64,000 nucleotides of DNA from Micromonospora endolithica (GTDB lineage Bacteria; Actinomycetota; Actinomycetes; Mycobacteriales; Micromonosporaceae). Below the pieces are notes generated by a model. The model ran no database searches, was not told the origin of the DNA, and saw nothing but the letters and a program-made list of their open reading frames with translations. The stretch's first letter is position 1. Each line of letters begins with the position of its first letter. The position numbers were made by a program, and so were the translations under genes. Below are positions 1 through 9,372 of the stretch, one piece after another. The stretch is from positions 868,001 through 932,000 of the forward strand of contig NZ_RBAK01000001.1 in NCBI RefSeq assembly GCF_003626595.1, read 5' to 3'.

Positions 1-896
1 GTGCCGCCCGGGACGCCGGACTGGACGTCGAGGTGCTCGACGAGGCGGCGCTCGCCGCCGGCGGGTACGGCGGCATCATCGCCGTCGGGCAGGGCTCCGA
101 GGCCCCGCCGCGCCTGGTCAAGCTCTCCTACACCCCGGCCGGCGGCGGCACCGGCAAGCGGGTCGCGCTGGTCGGCAAGGGCATCACCTTCGACACCGGC
201 GGCATCTCGATCAAGCCCGCGCAGGGCATGTGGGAGATGAAGTCCGACATGGCCGGCGCCGCCGCGGTGGCCGCCACCATGCTGGCGGTGGCCGCGCTGA
301 AGCCGTCGGTGCCGGTGACCGCCTATCTGCCGATGGCGGAGAACATGCCGTCCGGCACGTCGTACCGGCCGGGTGACGTGATCAGCATGTTCAACGGCAA
401 GAAGGTGGAGGTGCTCAACACCGACGCCGAGGGCCGGATGATCCTGGCCGACGCGATCGCGCGGGCCTGCGCGGACGGCTGCGACTACCTCTTCGAGACC
501 TCCACCCTGACCGGCGGCCAGGTGGTCGCGCTGGGCAAGCGCATCTCCGGGGTGATGGGCACCGCCGAGCTGTGCGAGCGGGTCCGGACGGCCGGCGACG
601 CGGTCGGCGAGCCGGCCTGGCCGATGCCGCTGCCGGACGACGTCCGCAAGGGCATGGAGTCCGACGTGGCGGACATCTCCCAGGTCAACGCCGGGATGGA
701 CCGGGCCGGGCACATGTTGCAGGGCGGCGTCTTCCTGCGCGAGTTCGTCACCGACGAGGTGGCCTGGGCGCACATCGACATCGCCGGCCCGAGCTACCAC
801 TCGGGTGAGGCGACCGGCTACTGGACCAAGGGCGGCACCGGCGTTCCGGTCCGCACCCTGCTCCAGCTGGTCGACGACGTGGCCGCCAACGGCTGA
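1..896 (+). CDS. pepA: Leucyl aminopeptidase (M17), 5' end outside window
   Basis: C-terminal about 298 residues of a cytosolic M17 leucyl aminopeptidase, a two-metal enzyme releasing N-terminal residues in peptide turnover. The frame is open from base 3, so the start lies upstream. Visible landmarks are the metal/catalytic stretch [12 protein letters not shown], with its Lys and Asp, and the family signature NTDAEGR, followed by the usual hydrophobic catalytic core to the C-terminus. The stop is TGA, followed 14 bases later by a strong hairpin. Actinobacteria commonly place this gene (pepB/pepA) just upstream of the dihydrolipoamide acyltransferase gene, as here. Confidence 0.95.
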   Translation, partial: AARDAGLDVEVLDEAALAAGGYGGIIAVGQGSEAPPRLVKLSYTPAGGGTGKRVALVGKGITFDTGGISIKPAQGMWEMKSDMAGAAAVAATMLAVAALKPSVPVTAYLPMAENMPSGTSYRPGDVISMFNGKKVEVLNTDAEGRMILADAIARACADGCDYLFETSTLTGGQVVALGKRISGVMGTAELCERVRTAGDAVGEPAWPMPLPDDVRKGMESDVADISQVNAGMDRAGHMLQGGVFLREFVTDEVAWAHIDIAGPSYHSGEATGYWTKGGTGVPVRTLLQLVDDVAANG

Positions 897-910
897 GGTG
901 TGGTGTAGGG

Positions 911-940
911 AAGGGCCCCCGGTTGACACCGGGGGCCCTT
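911..940 (+). terminator. Rho-independent-like hairpin; short copy of the GGGCCC repeat
   Basis: A perfect 13-bp inverted repeat (AAGGGCCCCCGGT / ACCGGGGGCCCTT) with a 4-nt loop, starting 14 bases after the aminopeptidase stop and followed by CTTCTTCAC rather than a T-run. It ends pepA and, on the other strand, the convergent small gene. Its arms match the repeat family seen seven more times in the window, but the middle part of the repeat is missing here. Confidence 0.75.
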
Positions 941-955
941 CTTCACGCGTACGGG

Positions 956-1285
956 TCAGAAGAGTTCGGGGCGGCGCTTGCGGCGCTCGTTGTAGTCCCG
1001 CATCCGCTGCGGGTAGCCCATCAGGCGTACGTCGTAGATCGGGATCCCCAGCCGGTGGGCGAACCGGCGGGCACCGTCGGGGCCGTCGATGCGACGCCGC
1101 GTCCACTCCCCGTCGTCGGCGATCAGCATGACCGTGGTCTCGGTGACCGTGGTCCGCGGCTCGATGTACGCCTCGACGCCCTTCCGGGTCCGGACGAAGT
1201 TCTCCAGGTGGTCCAGATCGGCACGGTCGGCGGCCCGGTCCAGGCTGACCGCGCCCACCTTCTTCCGTCGTCGGAACAGTCCCAC
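956..1285 (-). CDS. Conserved actinobacterial hypothetical protein
   Basis: A 109-residue, very basic and acidic protein (RRRKK near the N-terminus, RRKRRPEL at the C-terminus) with no signal peptide or membrane segment. I do not recognise a domain. The GTG start is chosen because GGAGGGGGAG lies 6 bases upstream; an ATG 27 bases further upstream is possible but has no such site. It is convergent with pepA and divergent from lpd. Small proteins of this kind next to lpd recur in actinobacteria, but I know of no function. Confidence 0.75.
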   Translation of the reverse strand: MGLFRRRKKVGAVSLDRAADRADLDHLENFVRTRKGVEAYIEPRTTVTETTVMLIADDGEWTRRRIDGPDGARRFAHRLGIPIYDVRLMGYPQRMRDYNERRKRRPELF

Positions 1286-1462
1286 CGGTCGTCTCCCCCT
1301 CCACCTCGTCATCGAAGCCGGTGCCAAGCGTACGTGCCTCTGACGTGTCGTTGGGCACCTCACTACGCGGCCTGCGGCCAGTGGTGACAAGATGACCGAG
1401 GTGGGGTGTGCCTGTTACTCCCCCGTAACCCTCGATGCAGCGACGCGACCTGGGAGTTGGAC

Positions 1463-2854
1463 GTGAGCGAGCCGAACGAAGCGACCTTCGACATCGTCAT
1501 TCTCGGAGGTGGCAGCGGCGGCTACGCGGCGGCGCTGCGCGCCGCCCAGCTGGATCTCTCCGTCGCCCTGATCGAGAAGGGCAAGCTCGGCGGCACCTGC
1601 CTGCACAACGGCTGCATCCCGACCAAGGCGCTGCTGCACGCGGCGGAGATCGCCGACCAGACCCGCGAGTCGGAGCAGTTCGGTGTGAAGGCCGAGCTGC
1701 ACGGCATCGACATGACCGCGGTCAACTCGTACAAGGACGGTGTGGTCGCCCGGCTGTACAAGGGCCTGCAGGGCCTGGTCGGTGGCGCCAAGAACATCAC
1801 CTTCGTGGCCGGCGCCGGCAAGCTGGTCGGCAAGAACGTCGTCGAGGTGGACGGCAAGCGGTACACCGGCCGCAACATCATCCTGGCCTCCGGCTCGTAC
1901 GCGAAGAGCCTGCCCGGCCTGGAGGTCGACGGCGAGCGGATCATCACGAGCGACCACGCACTGACCCTGGACCGGGTCCCGGCCTCGGCGATCGTGCTCG
2001 GCGGCGGCGTGATCGGCGTGGAGTTCGCCAGCGTCTGGAAGTCCTTCGGCGTGGACGTGACGATCGTCGAGGCGCTGCCCCGGCTGGTCGCCGCCGAGGA
2101 CGAGGAGTCGTCGAAGGCGCTGGAGCGGGCCTTCCGCAAGCGGAAGATCAACTTCAAGGTCGGCAAGCCGTTCGAGAAGGTCGAGAAGACCGACAACGGC
2201 GTCAAGGTCACCATCTCCGGCGGCGAGACGGTCGAGGCCGAGCTGCTGCTGGTCGCCGTCGGGCGCGGCCCGAACACCGCCGGCCTCGGTTACGAGGAGC
2301 AGGGCGTCAAGCTGGACCGCGGCTACGTGCTGACCGACGAGCGGCTGCGCACCGGGGTGCCGAACGTGTACGCCGTCGGCGACATCGTGCCCGGCCTCCA
2401 GCTCGCCCACCGGGGCTTCCAGCAGGGCATCTTCGTCGCCGAGGAGATCGCCGGCCAGAACCCGGCCGTGATCGACGAGGCCGGCATCCCGCGGGTCACC
2501 TACTCCGACCCGGAGCTGGCGTCGGTCGGGCTGACCGAGGCGAAGGCCAAGGAGCAGTACGGCGCCGACAAGATCAAGACTTACAACTACAACCTGGGTG
2601 GCAACGGCAAGAGCCAGATCCTCAAGACCACCGGCTTCGTGAAGCTGGTGCGCGTCGAGGACGGGCCGGTCGTCGGCGTGCACATGGTCGGCGCCCGGGT
2701 CGGCGAGCAGGTCGGCGAGGCCCAGCTGATCTACAACTGGGAGGCGTACCCGGCCGAGGTCGCGCAGCTCGTGCACGCGCACCCGACGCAGAACGAGGCC
2801 CTGGGCGAGGCGCACCTGGCCCTCGCCGGCAAGCCGCTGCACGCACACGCCTGA
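1463..2854 (+). CDS. lpd: Dihydrolipoyl dehydrogenase (E3)
   Basis: 463-residue FAD flavoprotein that reoxidises dihydrolipoyl groups on E2 subunits of 2-oxo-acid dehydrogenase complexes, reducing NAD+. The N-terminal FAD-binding glycine loop GGGSGG is followed by the redox disulfide CLHNGC (Cys46 and Cys51). A second glycine-rich NAD loop (GGGVIG) lies mid-protein. The C-terminal dimer interface has HAHPTQNE, whose His is the catalytic base. The GTG start is preceded by GGGAG at suitable distance and gives the standard length; an upstream in-frame ATG would add 19 unlikely residues. It lies 72 bases upstream of sucB on the same strand and probably shares a transcript. Confidence 0.96.
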   Translation: MSEPNEATFDIVILGGGSGGYAAALRAAQLDLSVALIEKGKLGGTCLHNGCIPTKALLHAAEIADQTRESEQFGVKAELHGIDMTAVNSYKDGVVARLYKGLQGLVGGAKNITFVAGAGKLVGKNVVEVDGKRYTGRNIILASGSYAKSLPGLEVDGERIITSDHALTLDRVPASAIVLGGGVIGVEFASVWKSFGVDVTIVEALPRLVAAEDEESSKALERAFRKRKINFKVGKPFEKVEKTDNGVKVTISGGETVEAELLLVAVGRGPNTAGLGYEEQGVKLDRGYVLTDERLRTGVPNVYAVGDIVPGLQLAHRGFQQGIFVAEEIAGQNPAVIDEAGIPRVTYSDPELASVGLTEAKAKEQYGADKIKTYNYNLGGNGKSQILKTTGFVKLVRVEDGPVVGVHMVGARVGEQVGEAQLIYNWEAYPAEVAQLVHAHPTQNEALGEAHLALAGKPLHAHA

Positions 2855-2926
2855 TCGAGAACTGATTCCGCGGCGTCCGGCGGCTGACGGGCGAGATCGC
2901 ACCAGGGAATGAAGGAGTCATAGAAG

Positions 2927-4807
2927 ATGCCGGTATCGGTCACCATGCCCCGGCTCGGCGAGAGCGTCACCGAGGGCACCGTCACGCGCTGGCTCAAGCA
3001 GGAGGGCGACACCGTCGAGGTGGACGAGCCGCTGCTGGAGGTGTCGACCGACAAGGTCGACACGGAGATCCCGTCCCCCGCGGCCGGCGTGCTGACCCGG
3101 ATCGTGGTGGGCGAGGACGAGACCGCCGAGGTCGGTAGCGAGCTGGCCGTGATCGACGGCGAGGGTGGCGCTTCCGGCGGCGGCGAGGCCCCGAAGGAGG
3201 AGCCGGCCGAGCAGGTCGAGCCGGCCGCCGAGCCGACGGCCGCCGCCGAGGGCACCGCCGACCAGGTGGCCCAGGACGAGGCCCCGAAGGAGGAGGCCCC
3301 GAAGGCCGAGGCGCAGGCCGCGCCGGCGCCGTCGGGCGAGGGCACCCCGGTCACCATGCCGGCCCTGGGCGAGAGCGTCACCGAGGGTACGGTCACCCGC
3401 TGGCTCAAGCAGGTCGGCGAGACCGTCGAGGTGGACGAGCCGCTGCTGGAGGTCTCCACCGACAAGGTGGACACCGAGATCCCGTCGCCGGTGGCGGGCA
3501 CGGTCCTGGAGATCAAGGTCGCTGAGGACGAGACCGCCGCGGTCGGCGCCGAGCTGGCCGTGATCGGGGCCGAGGGCGCCGCCCCGGCCCAGGGCGAGCC
3601 GCAGCCCAAGGCCGAGCCGAAGGCAGAGGCCGAGCCGGAGCCCGAGGCCAAGCCGGAGCCCGAGGCCAAGCCGACGCCGAAGGCCGAGACCAAGCCCGAG
3701 CCGGCGGTGTCCGAGCCGACCCCGGGCATGTCCTACAACGAGCCGTCCGCGGAGGCCGAGGTGGCCGCCGAGCCGGCCAAGGCCGAGCAGGCCGCGCAGC
3801 CGTCCGCGCCGACCGGTTCGCCGCAGCGCCCGTCCGCCCCGGTATCCGGTGGTGGCGAGGAGGCCGCCGGCTACGTGACCCCGCTGGTCCGCAAGCTGGC
3901 CGGCGAGCACGGCGTGGACCTGTCCTCGCTCAACGGCACCGGCGTGGGTGGCCGGATCCGCAAGCAGGACGTGCTGGAGGCGGCGGAGAAGGCCAAGGCG
4001 GCGAAGGCCGCGCCGGCCCCGGCGGCGCAGCAGCCCGCCGCGGCGGCCCCGGCCAAGCCGGCGGAGAAGCCGCAGCCGAGCGGCAAGCGGGGCACCACCG
4101 AGAAGCTGCCCCGGATCCGCAAGGCCATCGCCACCCGGCTGCACGAGTCGCTGCACGAGATGGCACAGCTCACCACGGTGATCGAGGTGGACGTCACCAA
4201 GATCGCCAAGCTGCGGGCGCAGGCCAAGGACTCGTTCCTGCAGCGGCACGGCGTGAAGCTGTCCTTCCTGCCGTTCTTCGCCCTGGCCGCGGTCGAGGCG
4301 TTGCAGTCCTACCCGGTCGTCAACGCCCGGATGGACCTGGCCGAGGGCACGATCACCTACCCGGAGGCCGAGCACCTCGGCATCGCGGTGGACACCGAGC
4401 GGGGCCTGCTGACCCCGGTCATCCACAACGCCGGTGACCTCAACCTGGGCGGCATCGCCAAGCGGGTGGCCGACCTGGCCGAGCGCACCCGGACCAACAA
4501 GATCAGCCCGGACGAGATCGCCGGCGCGACCTTCACGCTGACCAACACCGGCAGCCGGGGTGCGCTGTTCGACACCCCGATCGTGCCGTCGCCGCAGTCG
4601 GCGATGCTCGGCACGGGTGCCGTGGTCAAGCGGCCGGTCGTGGTCAACGACCCCAACCTCGGCGAGGTCGTCGCGGTCCGGTCGATGGTCTACCTGGCGC
4701 TCTCCTACGACCACCGGCTGATCGACGGCGCGGACGCCGCCCGGTTCCTGGTGGCGGTGAAGGAGCGGCTGGAGGCCGGCAACTTCGAGGCCGAGCTGGG
4801 CCTGTAG
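2927..4807 (+). CDS. sucB: 2-oxo-acid dehydrogenase E2 (dihydrolipoamide acyltransferase) with two lipoyl domains
   Basis: 626-residue E2 core of a 2-oxo-acid dehydrogenase complex, which transfers acyl groups from lipoate to CoA. Two lipoyl domains are visible, with modified lysines in STDKV at about Lys43 and Lys180, each followed by long Ala/Pro/Glu/Lys linkers. A peripheral-subunit-binding domain follows at about 313-348, then the catalytic domain from about 395. The catalytic His and Asp are in DHRLIDG near 596-601. In mycobacteria the orthologous gene (dlaT) also serves as E2 of pyruvate dehydrogenase, so sucB versus dlaT is not decided here. GAAGGAG lies 9 bases before the ATG. The lipoate genes lipB and lipA follow in the window. 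Confidence 0.95.
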   Translation: MPVSVTMPRLGESVTEGTVTRWLKQEGDTVEVDEPLLEVSTDKVDTEIPSPAAGVLTRIVVGEDETAEVGSELAVIDGEGGASGGGEAPKEEPAEQVEPAAEPTAAAEGTADQVAQDEAPKEEAPKAEAQAAPAPSGEGTPVTMPALGESVTEGTVTRWLKQVGETVEVDEPLLEVSTDKVDTEIPSPVAGTVLEIKVAEDETAAVGAELAVIGAEGAAPAQGEPQPKAEPKAEAEPEPEAKPEPEAKPTPKAETKPEPAVSEPTPGMSYNEPSAEAEVAAEPAKAEQAAQPSAPTGSPQRPSAPVSGGGEEAAGYVTPLVRKLAGEHGVDLSSLNGTGVGGRIRKQDVLEAAEKAKAAKAAPAPAAQQPAAAAPAKPAEKPQPSGKRGTTEKLPRIRKAIATRLHESLHEMAQLTTVIEVDVTKIAKLRAQAKDSFLQRHGVKLSFLPFFALAAVEALQSYPVVNARMDLAEGTITYPEAEHLGIAVDTERGLLTPVIHNAGDLNLGGIAKRVADLAERTRTNKISPDEIAGATFTLTNTGSRGALFDTPIVPSPQSAMLGTGAVVKRPVVVNDPNLGEVVAVRSMVYLALSYDHRLIDGADAARFLVAVKERLEAGNFEAELGL

Positions 4808-4815
4808 CACCACGT

Positions 4816-4859
4816 ACGCGTGAGGGGCGCCCCGGAGGATCGGGGCGCCCCTCACGCGT
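4816..4859. terminator. Bidirectional hairpin terminator
   Basis: A perfect 19-bp stem (ACGCGTGAGGGGCGCCCCG and its complement) with a 6-nt loop, starting 8 bases after the sucB stop and ending 8 bases before the stop of the convergent SDR gene. There is no T-tract, as is usual in high-GC actinomycetes. It is placed to end both transcripts. Confidence 0.85.
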
Positions 4860-4867
4860 GGTCGGCG

Positions 4868-5815
4868 TCAGGCGTTCTTCAGCGTCTCCTCGGAGACCCG
4901 CCAGAGCCGCTCGGCCGCCTCCGGGTCACGGGCGTAGGGGGCGTACCCGGTGCGGGTGCCAGGCTGGTTCGGCCCGGCCTCCTGGCAGTCCTCGAAGTAG
5001 CGTCCGCCGATGCCGTCGAGCAGCGGCGAGGTGGCCACCAGCACCGACGTGGCGGCGCCCTGTTCGACGTTCTTCCAGTTCGCGGCGCCGCCACCGCTGG
5101 AGGCGCGCAGCCGGTTCAGCTCCTCCTCGCTGACGTACCGCTGGAGGTTGGTCCGGATCGCGCCGGGCATCAGCGCGTTGGTCAGGATCCCGTCGTCGGC
5201 CCAGCGGCGGGTCGCCGCCACGGCGAACAGCACGTTGGCGGTCTTCGACTGCCCGTACGCGGCCCACGGCTCGTACGGCCGCCGCTGGAAGTGGATGTCG
5301 TCGAACACCACGTCGGAGCGCAGGTGGGCCGCCGAGCTGACCGAGACCACGCGCGCTCCCCCGGCCGCGGCGAGTGCCCGGTGCAGGCCGGTGGCCAACG
5401 CGAAGTGGCCGAGGTGGTTGGTGGCGAACTGCATCTCCCAGCCCTGTGGGGTACGCATCTCGGGCGAGGCCATCATGCCGGCGTTGTCGACCAGGATGTG
5501 CAGCGGGCCGTCCCAGGTGCCGACGAAGGCGGCCACCGACGCCTGGTCGGCGAGGTCGAGCGGGGCGACCAGGATCCGGTCGTTGCCGGTGCTGGCGGCG
5601 ATGTCCTCGGCGGCCTGCCGGCCCTGGTCGGGCTTGCGGACGGCGAGGGTGACATCGGCGCCGGCGGCGGCGAGCGCCCGGGCGGTCTCGACGCCGATGC
5701 CCGATCCGCCGCCGGTCACCACGGCCCGGCGTCCGGTGAGGTCGATGCCCTGGACGACCTCCAGGGCGGTGGACCGGGCGTCGAACGGTGTCTGGACAGG
5801 TGCGCTGGTGGTCAT
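4868..5815 (-). CDS. Short-chain dehydrogenase/reductase
   Basis: 315-residue NAD(P)-dependent SDR of the retinol-dehydrogenase/WW-oxidoreductase-like type. The Rossmann loop TGGGSGIG lies near residue 35, the NAG motif in VDNAGMM, and the catalytic YGQSK (Tyr, Lys) follows the Ser of VSVSSAA. The substrate is unknown. The ATG start has AAGGACGG three bases upstream. It is transcribed away from a TetR gene, with two near-identical palindromes between them, so it is probably that regulator's target. Confidence 0.93.
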   Translation of the reverse strand: MTTSAPVQTPFDARSTALEVVQGIDLTGRRAVVTGGGSGIGVETARALAAAGADVTLAVRKPDQGRQAAEDIAASTGNDRILVAPLDLADQASVAAFVGTWDGPLHILVDNAGMMASPEMRTPQGWEMQFATNHLGHFALATGLHRALAAAGGARVVSVSSAAHLRSDVVFDDIHFQRRPYEPWAAYGQSKTANVLFAVAATRRWADDGILTNALMPGAIRTNLQRYVSEEELNRLRASSGGGAANWKNVEQGAATSVLVATSPLLDGIGGRYFEDCQEAGPNQPGTRTGYAPYARDPEAAERLWRVSEETLKNA

Positions 5816-5874
5816 GATCCGTCCTTGGGTCGCATGGGTGCGGCGGGCGCGGCCCGAACCGCTACGATGTGAAG

Positions 5875-5919
5875 CGGAGGATCCTCCGTTACGGTCGAGA
5901 CTAACCGGAGGTTCCTCCG
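5875..5919. promoter_or_regulatory. Twin operator between SDR and TetR genes
   Basis: Two 14-bp palindromes, CGGAGGATCCTCCG (5875-5888) and CGGAGGTTCCTCCG (5906-5919), lie 31 bp centre to centre (about three helical turns) in the divergent promoter region. Size, symmetry and place fit binding sites for the TetR regulator encoded at 6000-6578. The regulator assignment is inferred from position. Confidence 0.8.
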
Positions 5920-5999
5920 TTTGCCAGTCCGATCCGCCCGGAGCGCGGATTCGGCGTCCCGCCGGCCGATCCCCGCCGGCCCGGCGAGCAGGAGGAGAC

Positions 6000-6578
6000 G
6001 TGCCCGAGCCCGGCCGACGGCCGTTGCGCGCCGACGCGCAGCGCAACCGCGAGCGCCTGCTCGACGCCGCCGTCCGGGCGTTTTCCCAGGGCGGCGCGGA
6101 GGTAACACTCGACGCCGTCGCCCGGGACGCCGGCGTGGGCATCGGTACCCTCTACCGGCACTTCCCGACCCGGGAGGCACTGGTCGAGGCCGCCTACCGC
6201 AACGAGCTGGAGAAGCTGTGCGACGCCGCCGGGGAGCTGTTGGAGCGGCTGCCCCCGGTGCCGGCCACCCGCGCCTGGATGGACCTCTTCATCGACTACC
6301 TGTCCACCAAGCGGGGCATGGCCGACGCGCTGCGGCTGGTGATCGCCGCCGGCACCAACCCGTTCGCCCAGAGCCGGGACCGGCTGCTGGCCGCCGTCGG
6401 CGAACTGCTGGCGGCGGGCGTGGCCGCCAAGACGGTACGCCCCGACGCCGCCGCGGCCGACGTGCTGACCGCGCTCAGCGGCGTCTCCCTCGCCGCCGGC
6501 GCTCCGGAGCAGCGGGACCAGGCCGGTCGCCTGCTGGACCTGCTGCTGGACGGGCTGCGGTACCGGGCGGGCGGCTGA
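6000..6578 (+). CDS. TetR family repressor
   Basis: 192-residue regulator. The N-terminal helix-turn-helix is typical (LDAVARDAGVGIGTLYRHFP at about residues 35-54), followed by an all-helical ligand domain like that of SDR-associated TetR proteins. The GTG start has GGAGGAGA immediately upstream. It is divergent from the SDR gene and likely autoregulated through the two palindromes at 5875-5919. The effector is unknown. Confidence 0.92.
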   Translation: MPEPGRRPLRADAQRNRERLLDAAVRAFSQGGAEVTLDAVARDAGVGIGTLYRHFPTREALVEAAYRNELEKLCDAAGELLERLPPVPATRAWMDLFIDYLSTKRGMADALRLVIAAGTNPFAQSRDRLLAAVGELLAAGVAAKTVRPDAAAADVLTALSGVSLAAGAPEQRDQAGRLLDLLLDGLRYRAGG

Positions 6579-6624
6579 GACGATTCCGGTCCCGCCCGCG
6601 CCGGCCCACTGACAGAGTGGATCG

Positions 6625-7956
6625 GTGGGCGGCATCCGGTGGCGCGGTCGGTTGGGGCCCGCCGTCGCCGTCGCGCCGGGCGCCCGGGTGGACAAGTTCG
6701 AGGTCTTCTTCGACCTGGTCTTCGTCTTCTCGTTCTTCATCATCACCCGGGCCACCGCGATGGACATCAACGGCCGGCAGCTCCTGCACGCCCTGCTGGT
6801 GCTCGCGGTGCTCTGGTGGTGCTGGGTGATCCACAGTGTGGTCGCCACCCGGGTCCGGCTCGGGGTCGGCTTCGTGCCGGTGCTGATGGTGATCAGCATG
6901 GCCGCGCTGTTCAGCTTCGCCCTCGCCCTGCCGCAGGCCTTCGACGACCCGCGCGAGGGCGCGGCGGGGCCGGCGGTGGTGGCGATCAGCTACGTCGTCA
7001 TCCGCGTCGTGCACCTGGTGCTCTACCGGCACATGACCGGGGACAGCCCGCACGAGCGCCGCCAGCTCCGGCGCTTCACGCCGGAGATCGTCCTGAGCAC
7101 CGTCCTGCTGGGCGCCGCCGCGCTGGTCCCCGCCCGGATCGCCGACCCCGACCAGGCCACCATGGTCCGGGACGTGCTGTGGCTGACGGTCGTGCTGCTC
7201 CAGTACGCCACCGGGCTGATCGCCGGCACCTGGGGTTGGGGGGTCGCCTCGGCCGAGCACTGGACCGAGCGGTACGACCTCATCCTGATCATCGCCCTCG
7301 GCGAGTCGGTGATCTCCGTCGGAGTCGGCAGCAACCTGCTCGGCCAGCCACCGACCTGGCCGGCGGTGGCCGCCGCCGTCCTCGGCATCGTCTTCACCGC
7401 CGCCCTCTGGTGGGCGCACTACGACATGATCGGGCCGGCGGCCCGGATCGCGCTGCACGCCGCGCAGGGCCGGCCCCGGGTGGCGATGGCCCGCGACGCC
7501 TACGCCTATCTCTACCTGCCGATGATCGCCGGGATCATCCTGTTCGCCCTCGGCGCCGAGGAGATCGTGCACGAGATCGCCGACCAGAAGATCCCGCTGG
7601 GCGAGCCGGCGCACGGGCCGGCGGTGCCGCTGCTCTTCGGCGGGGTGGCCTGCTACCTGTCCACGAACATGCTCTTCCAGCTCCGGACCCTGCGGACCGT
7701 CTCCTGGACCCGGGTGGTCGCCGTACTGCTGCTGCTGGCCGCGATCCCGGCCGGGATGCACCTGCCCGGCCTGGCCACCCTCGCCCTGCTCACCGCCATC
7801 TGTGTCGGGCTGGTGGCGACGGAGGTGGTGGTGTTCGCCGAGGCCCGCCGCGCCCTCCAGACAACGATCTTCGAGGAGCGCACCAGCCACGAGGCGCACG
7901 AGGCGGCCTGGCGGGCACGGTGGAAGGAACCCGCCCCGGACGAGCCCTCCACCTGA
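6625..7956 (+). CDS. Low-temperature-requirement A (LtrA) family membrane protein
   Basis: 443-residue polytopic membrane protein. The N-terminal VDKFEVFFDLVFVFSF motif is diagnostic of the LtrA family, and about ten hydrophobic segments follow. The segment LIIALGESVISVGVG with its conserved GES is also typical. The family is named from a Listeria cold-growth mutant, but its biochemical role is unknown. The GTG start follows a short gap from the TetR gene and has no strong ribosome site. The C-terminal about 40 residues are charged and cytoplasmic. Confidence 0.9.
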   Translation: MGGIRWRGRLGPAVAVAPGARVDKFEVFFDLVFVFSFFIITRATAMDINGRQLLHALLVLAVLWWCWVIHSVVATRVRLGVGFVPVLMVISMAALFSFALALPQAFDDPREGAAGPAVVAISYVVIRVVHLVLYRHMTGDSPHERRQLRRFTPEIVLSTVLLGAAALVPARIADPDQATMVRDVLWLTVVLLQYATGLIAGTWGWGVASAEHWTERYDLILIIALGESVISVGVGSNLLGQPPTWPAVAAAVLGIVFTAALWWAHYDMIGPAARIALHAAQGRPRVAMARDAYAYLYLPMIAGIILFALGAEEIVHEIADQKIPLGEPAHGPAVPLLFGGVACYLSTNMLFQLRTLRTVSWTRVVAVLLLLAAIPAGMHLPGLATLALLTAICVGLVATEVVVFAEARRALQTTIFEERTSHEAHEAAWRARWKEPAPDEPST

Positions 7957-8045
7957 CGCCCCAGCACCCCGCCGGTGATCTGCCGGTAGCAGAACCGGCC
8001 CGCGCGGACTGGCCGGCCGGCCCGGCGGGCGGCACCCTGGCAGGG

Positions 8046-8984
8046 GTGACGACCTTCTCGCTCCAGGCCACCCCCACCGACGCCGCCGACTGGCTCGACC
8101 TGGCCCGGCGCGCGGAGGCGGCCGGCTTCGACGCCCTGTTCGCCCCCGACCATCCCGGCAAGGCGGCCGCGCCGTTCGTCGCTCTCGCCGCCGCCGCGGC
8201 GGTGACCACGACGCTCGGTCTGGGCACCAACGTCTCGAACGCCGGTGTCCGCGAGCCGGCCCTGCTCGCCGGCGACGTGGCCACCCTCGACCTGCTCTCC
8301 GGCGGGCGGGCCCGGCTGGGTCTGGGCGCCGGACACACGCCGGCGGAGTGGCGGGCCGTCGGCCGGGAGCGCCCCGACGTGGCCGGCCGGGTCCGCCGCT
8401 GCGTGGCCGTCGCCGAGGCCGTCCGCGCCCTGCTCGACGGGGCGGAGATCACCGTCGACTCCCCCGACCTGGTCGTGCACGGCGCGCGGCTGGCCGGGCC
8501 GCGCCCGGTCCAGTCCCGCGTACCGCTGACCATCGGCACGGCCAACTCCCGGCTGCTGCGCTGGGCCGGCGCGCACGCCGACGTCGTCGGGCTCGCCGGC
8601 CTCGGCCGGACGCTGCCCGACGGTTACGCGCACGAGGTGCGGTGGCGGGAGGCCGACATCCAGGCCCAGTTGGCCGAGGTCGCGGCGGGCGCGGCGGGCC
8701 GGGACACCCCGCCGGTGCTGGAGGCGCTGGTGCAGCAGGTCGTGGTCACCGACGACGCCGAGGCCGCCGCCGCGGACACCGCCCGGGAGACCGGCCTGAC
8801 GGTGGCGGAGCTGCTGGCCACGCCGTACGTCCTGATCGGCACGGTGGACGAGATCCACGCGGCGGTGACCGCGCACGAACGCCGCTGGGGCATCACCCGT
8901 TTCGTCGTACGCCGGAACGCGCTCGACCCGCTCAGCCCGCTCCTGGCCCGCCTGGCCGGCGACGCTCAGCCGAGCCGCTCGTAG
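8046..8984 (+). CDS. Luciferase-like (probably F420-dependent) oxidoreductase
   Basis: 312-residue TIM-barrel protein of the LLM class. It has the N-terminal pattern ARRAEAAGFDALFAPDHPG, then TTTLGLGTNVSN and the motif TLDLLSGGRARLGLGAG. In actinomycetes such proteins usually take a hydride from F420H2, and the substrate is unknown. The GTG start is chosen from the beginning of the conserved barrel; the upstream region GGCAGGG is only a weak ribosome site. Its 3' end overlaps the convergent MerR gene by 19 bases. Confidence 0.88.
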   Translation: MTTFSLQATPTDAADWLDLARRAEAAGFDALFAPDHPGKAAAPFVALAAAAAVTTTLGLGTNVSNAGVREPALLAGDVATLDLLSGGRARLGLGAGHTPAEWRAVGRERPDVAGRVRRCVAVAEAVRALLDGAEITVDSPDLVVHGARLAGPRPVQSRVPLTIGTANSRLLRWAGAHADVVGLAGLGRTLPDGYAHEVRWREADIQAQLAEVAAGAAGRDTPPVLEALVQQVVVTDDAEAAAADTARETGLTVAELLATPYVLIGTVDEIHAAVTAHERRWGITRFVVRRNALDPLSPLLARLAGDAQPSRS

Positions 8985-9319
8985 AAGCGGATCTTCTCCC
9001 GGAGGTGGTCGTACTGGTTCTGCAGCAGGCGCATCTGCTCCTCCACCCGGACGGCGTGACTCTCCAGCAACGCCCGGCGCTCGCCGGCGGTGTGCTCGCC
9101 CTCCCGGGCCAGCTCGGCATAGCGGCACATCTCGGCGATCGGCATGCCGGTGTCCCGCAGGCAGCGGAACAGCACCAGCCAGCCCAGGTCGTCGTCGGTG
9201 AAGACGCGGCGCCCGGCGGACGTGCGGCCGACCGCGCCGAGCAGCCCGATCTTCTCGTAGTAGCGCAGGGTGTCGAGGCTGAACCCGCTGCGGCGGGCGG
9301 CCTCGGAGGGTGCGTACAT
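8966..9319 (-). CDS. MerR family regulator
   Basis: 117-residue MerR-type activator. The N-terminal winged helix (ARRSGFSLDTLRYYEKIGLL) is followed by the RRVFTDDDLGWLVLFRCLR helix and a long dimerisation helix. There is no C-terminal cysteine metal site, so metal sensing is not supported. It is divergent from an aldo/keto reductase whose promoter has the long-spacer palindromic architecture MerR proteins act on. Confidence 0.92.
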   Translation of the reverse strand: MYAPSEAARRSGFSLDTLRYYEKIGLLGAVGRTSAGRRVFTDDDLGWLVLFRCLRDTGMPIAEMCRYAELAREGEHTAGERRALLESHAVRVEEQMRLLQNQYDHLREKIRFYERLG

Positions 9320-9335
9320 GACCGCAGGCTAACGC

Positions 9336-9372
9336 TTGACCTGGAGCGCACTCCAGATTGAAAGCTGTACCC
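9336..9372 (+). promoter_or_regulatory. MerR-type promoter with palindrome in a 19-bp spacer
   Basis: The -35 box TTGACC (9336-9341) overlaps the perfect palindrome CTGGAGCGCACTCCAG (9341-9356). A plausible but weak -10 box AAAGCT (9361-9366) lies 19 bp from the -35. The long spacer with an operator inside it is the signature of MerR-activated promoters. The expected start site falls on or next to the ATG at 9373, and there is no ribosome-binding site, so the mRNA is probably leaderless. Confidence 0.8.

Noticed and set aside
1415..4855. Long open frames on the minus strand opposite lpd and sucB (495 and 645 codons)
   Set aside because: Shadows of high-GC coding: composition is Arg/Gly/His/Leu-rich low complexity with no domain, no ribosome site, and the plus-strand proteins are certain.
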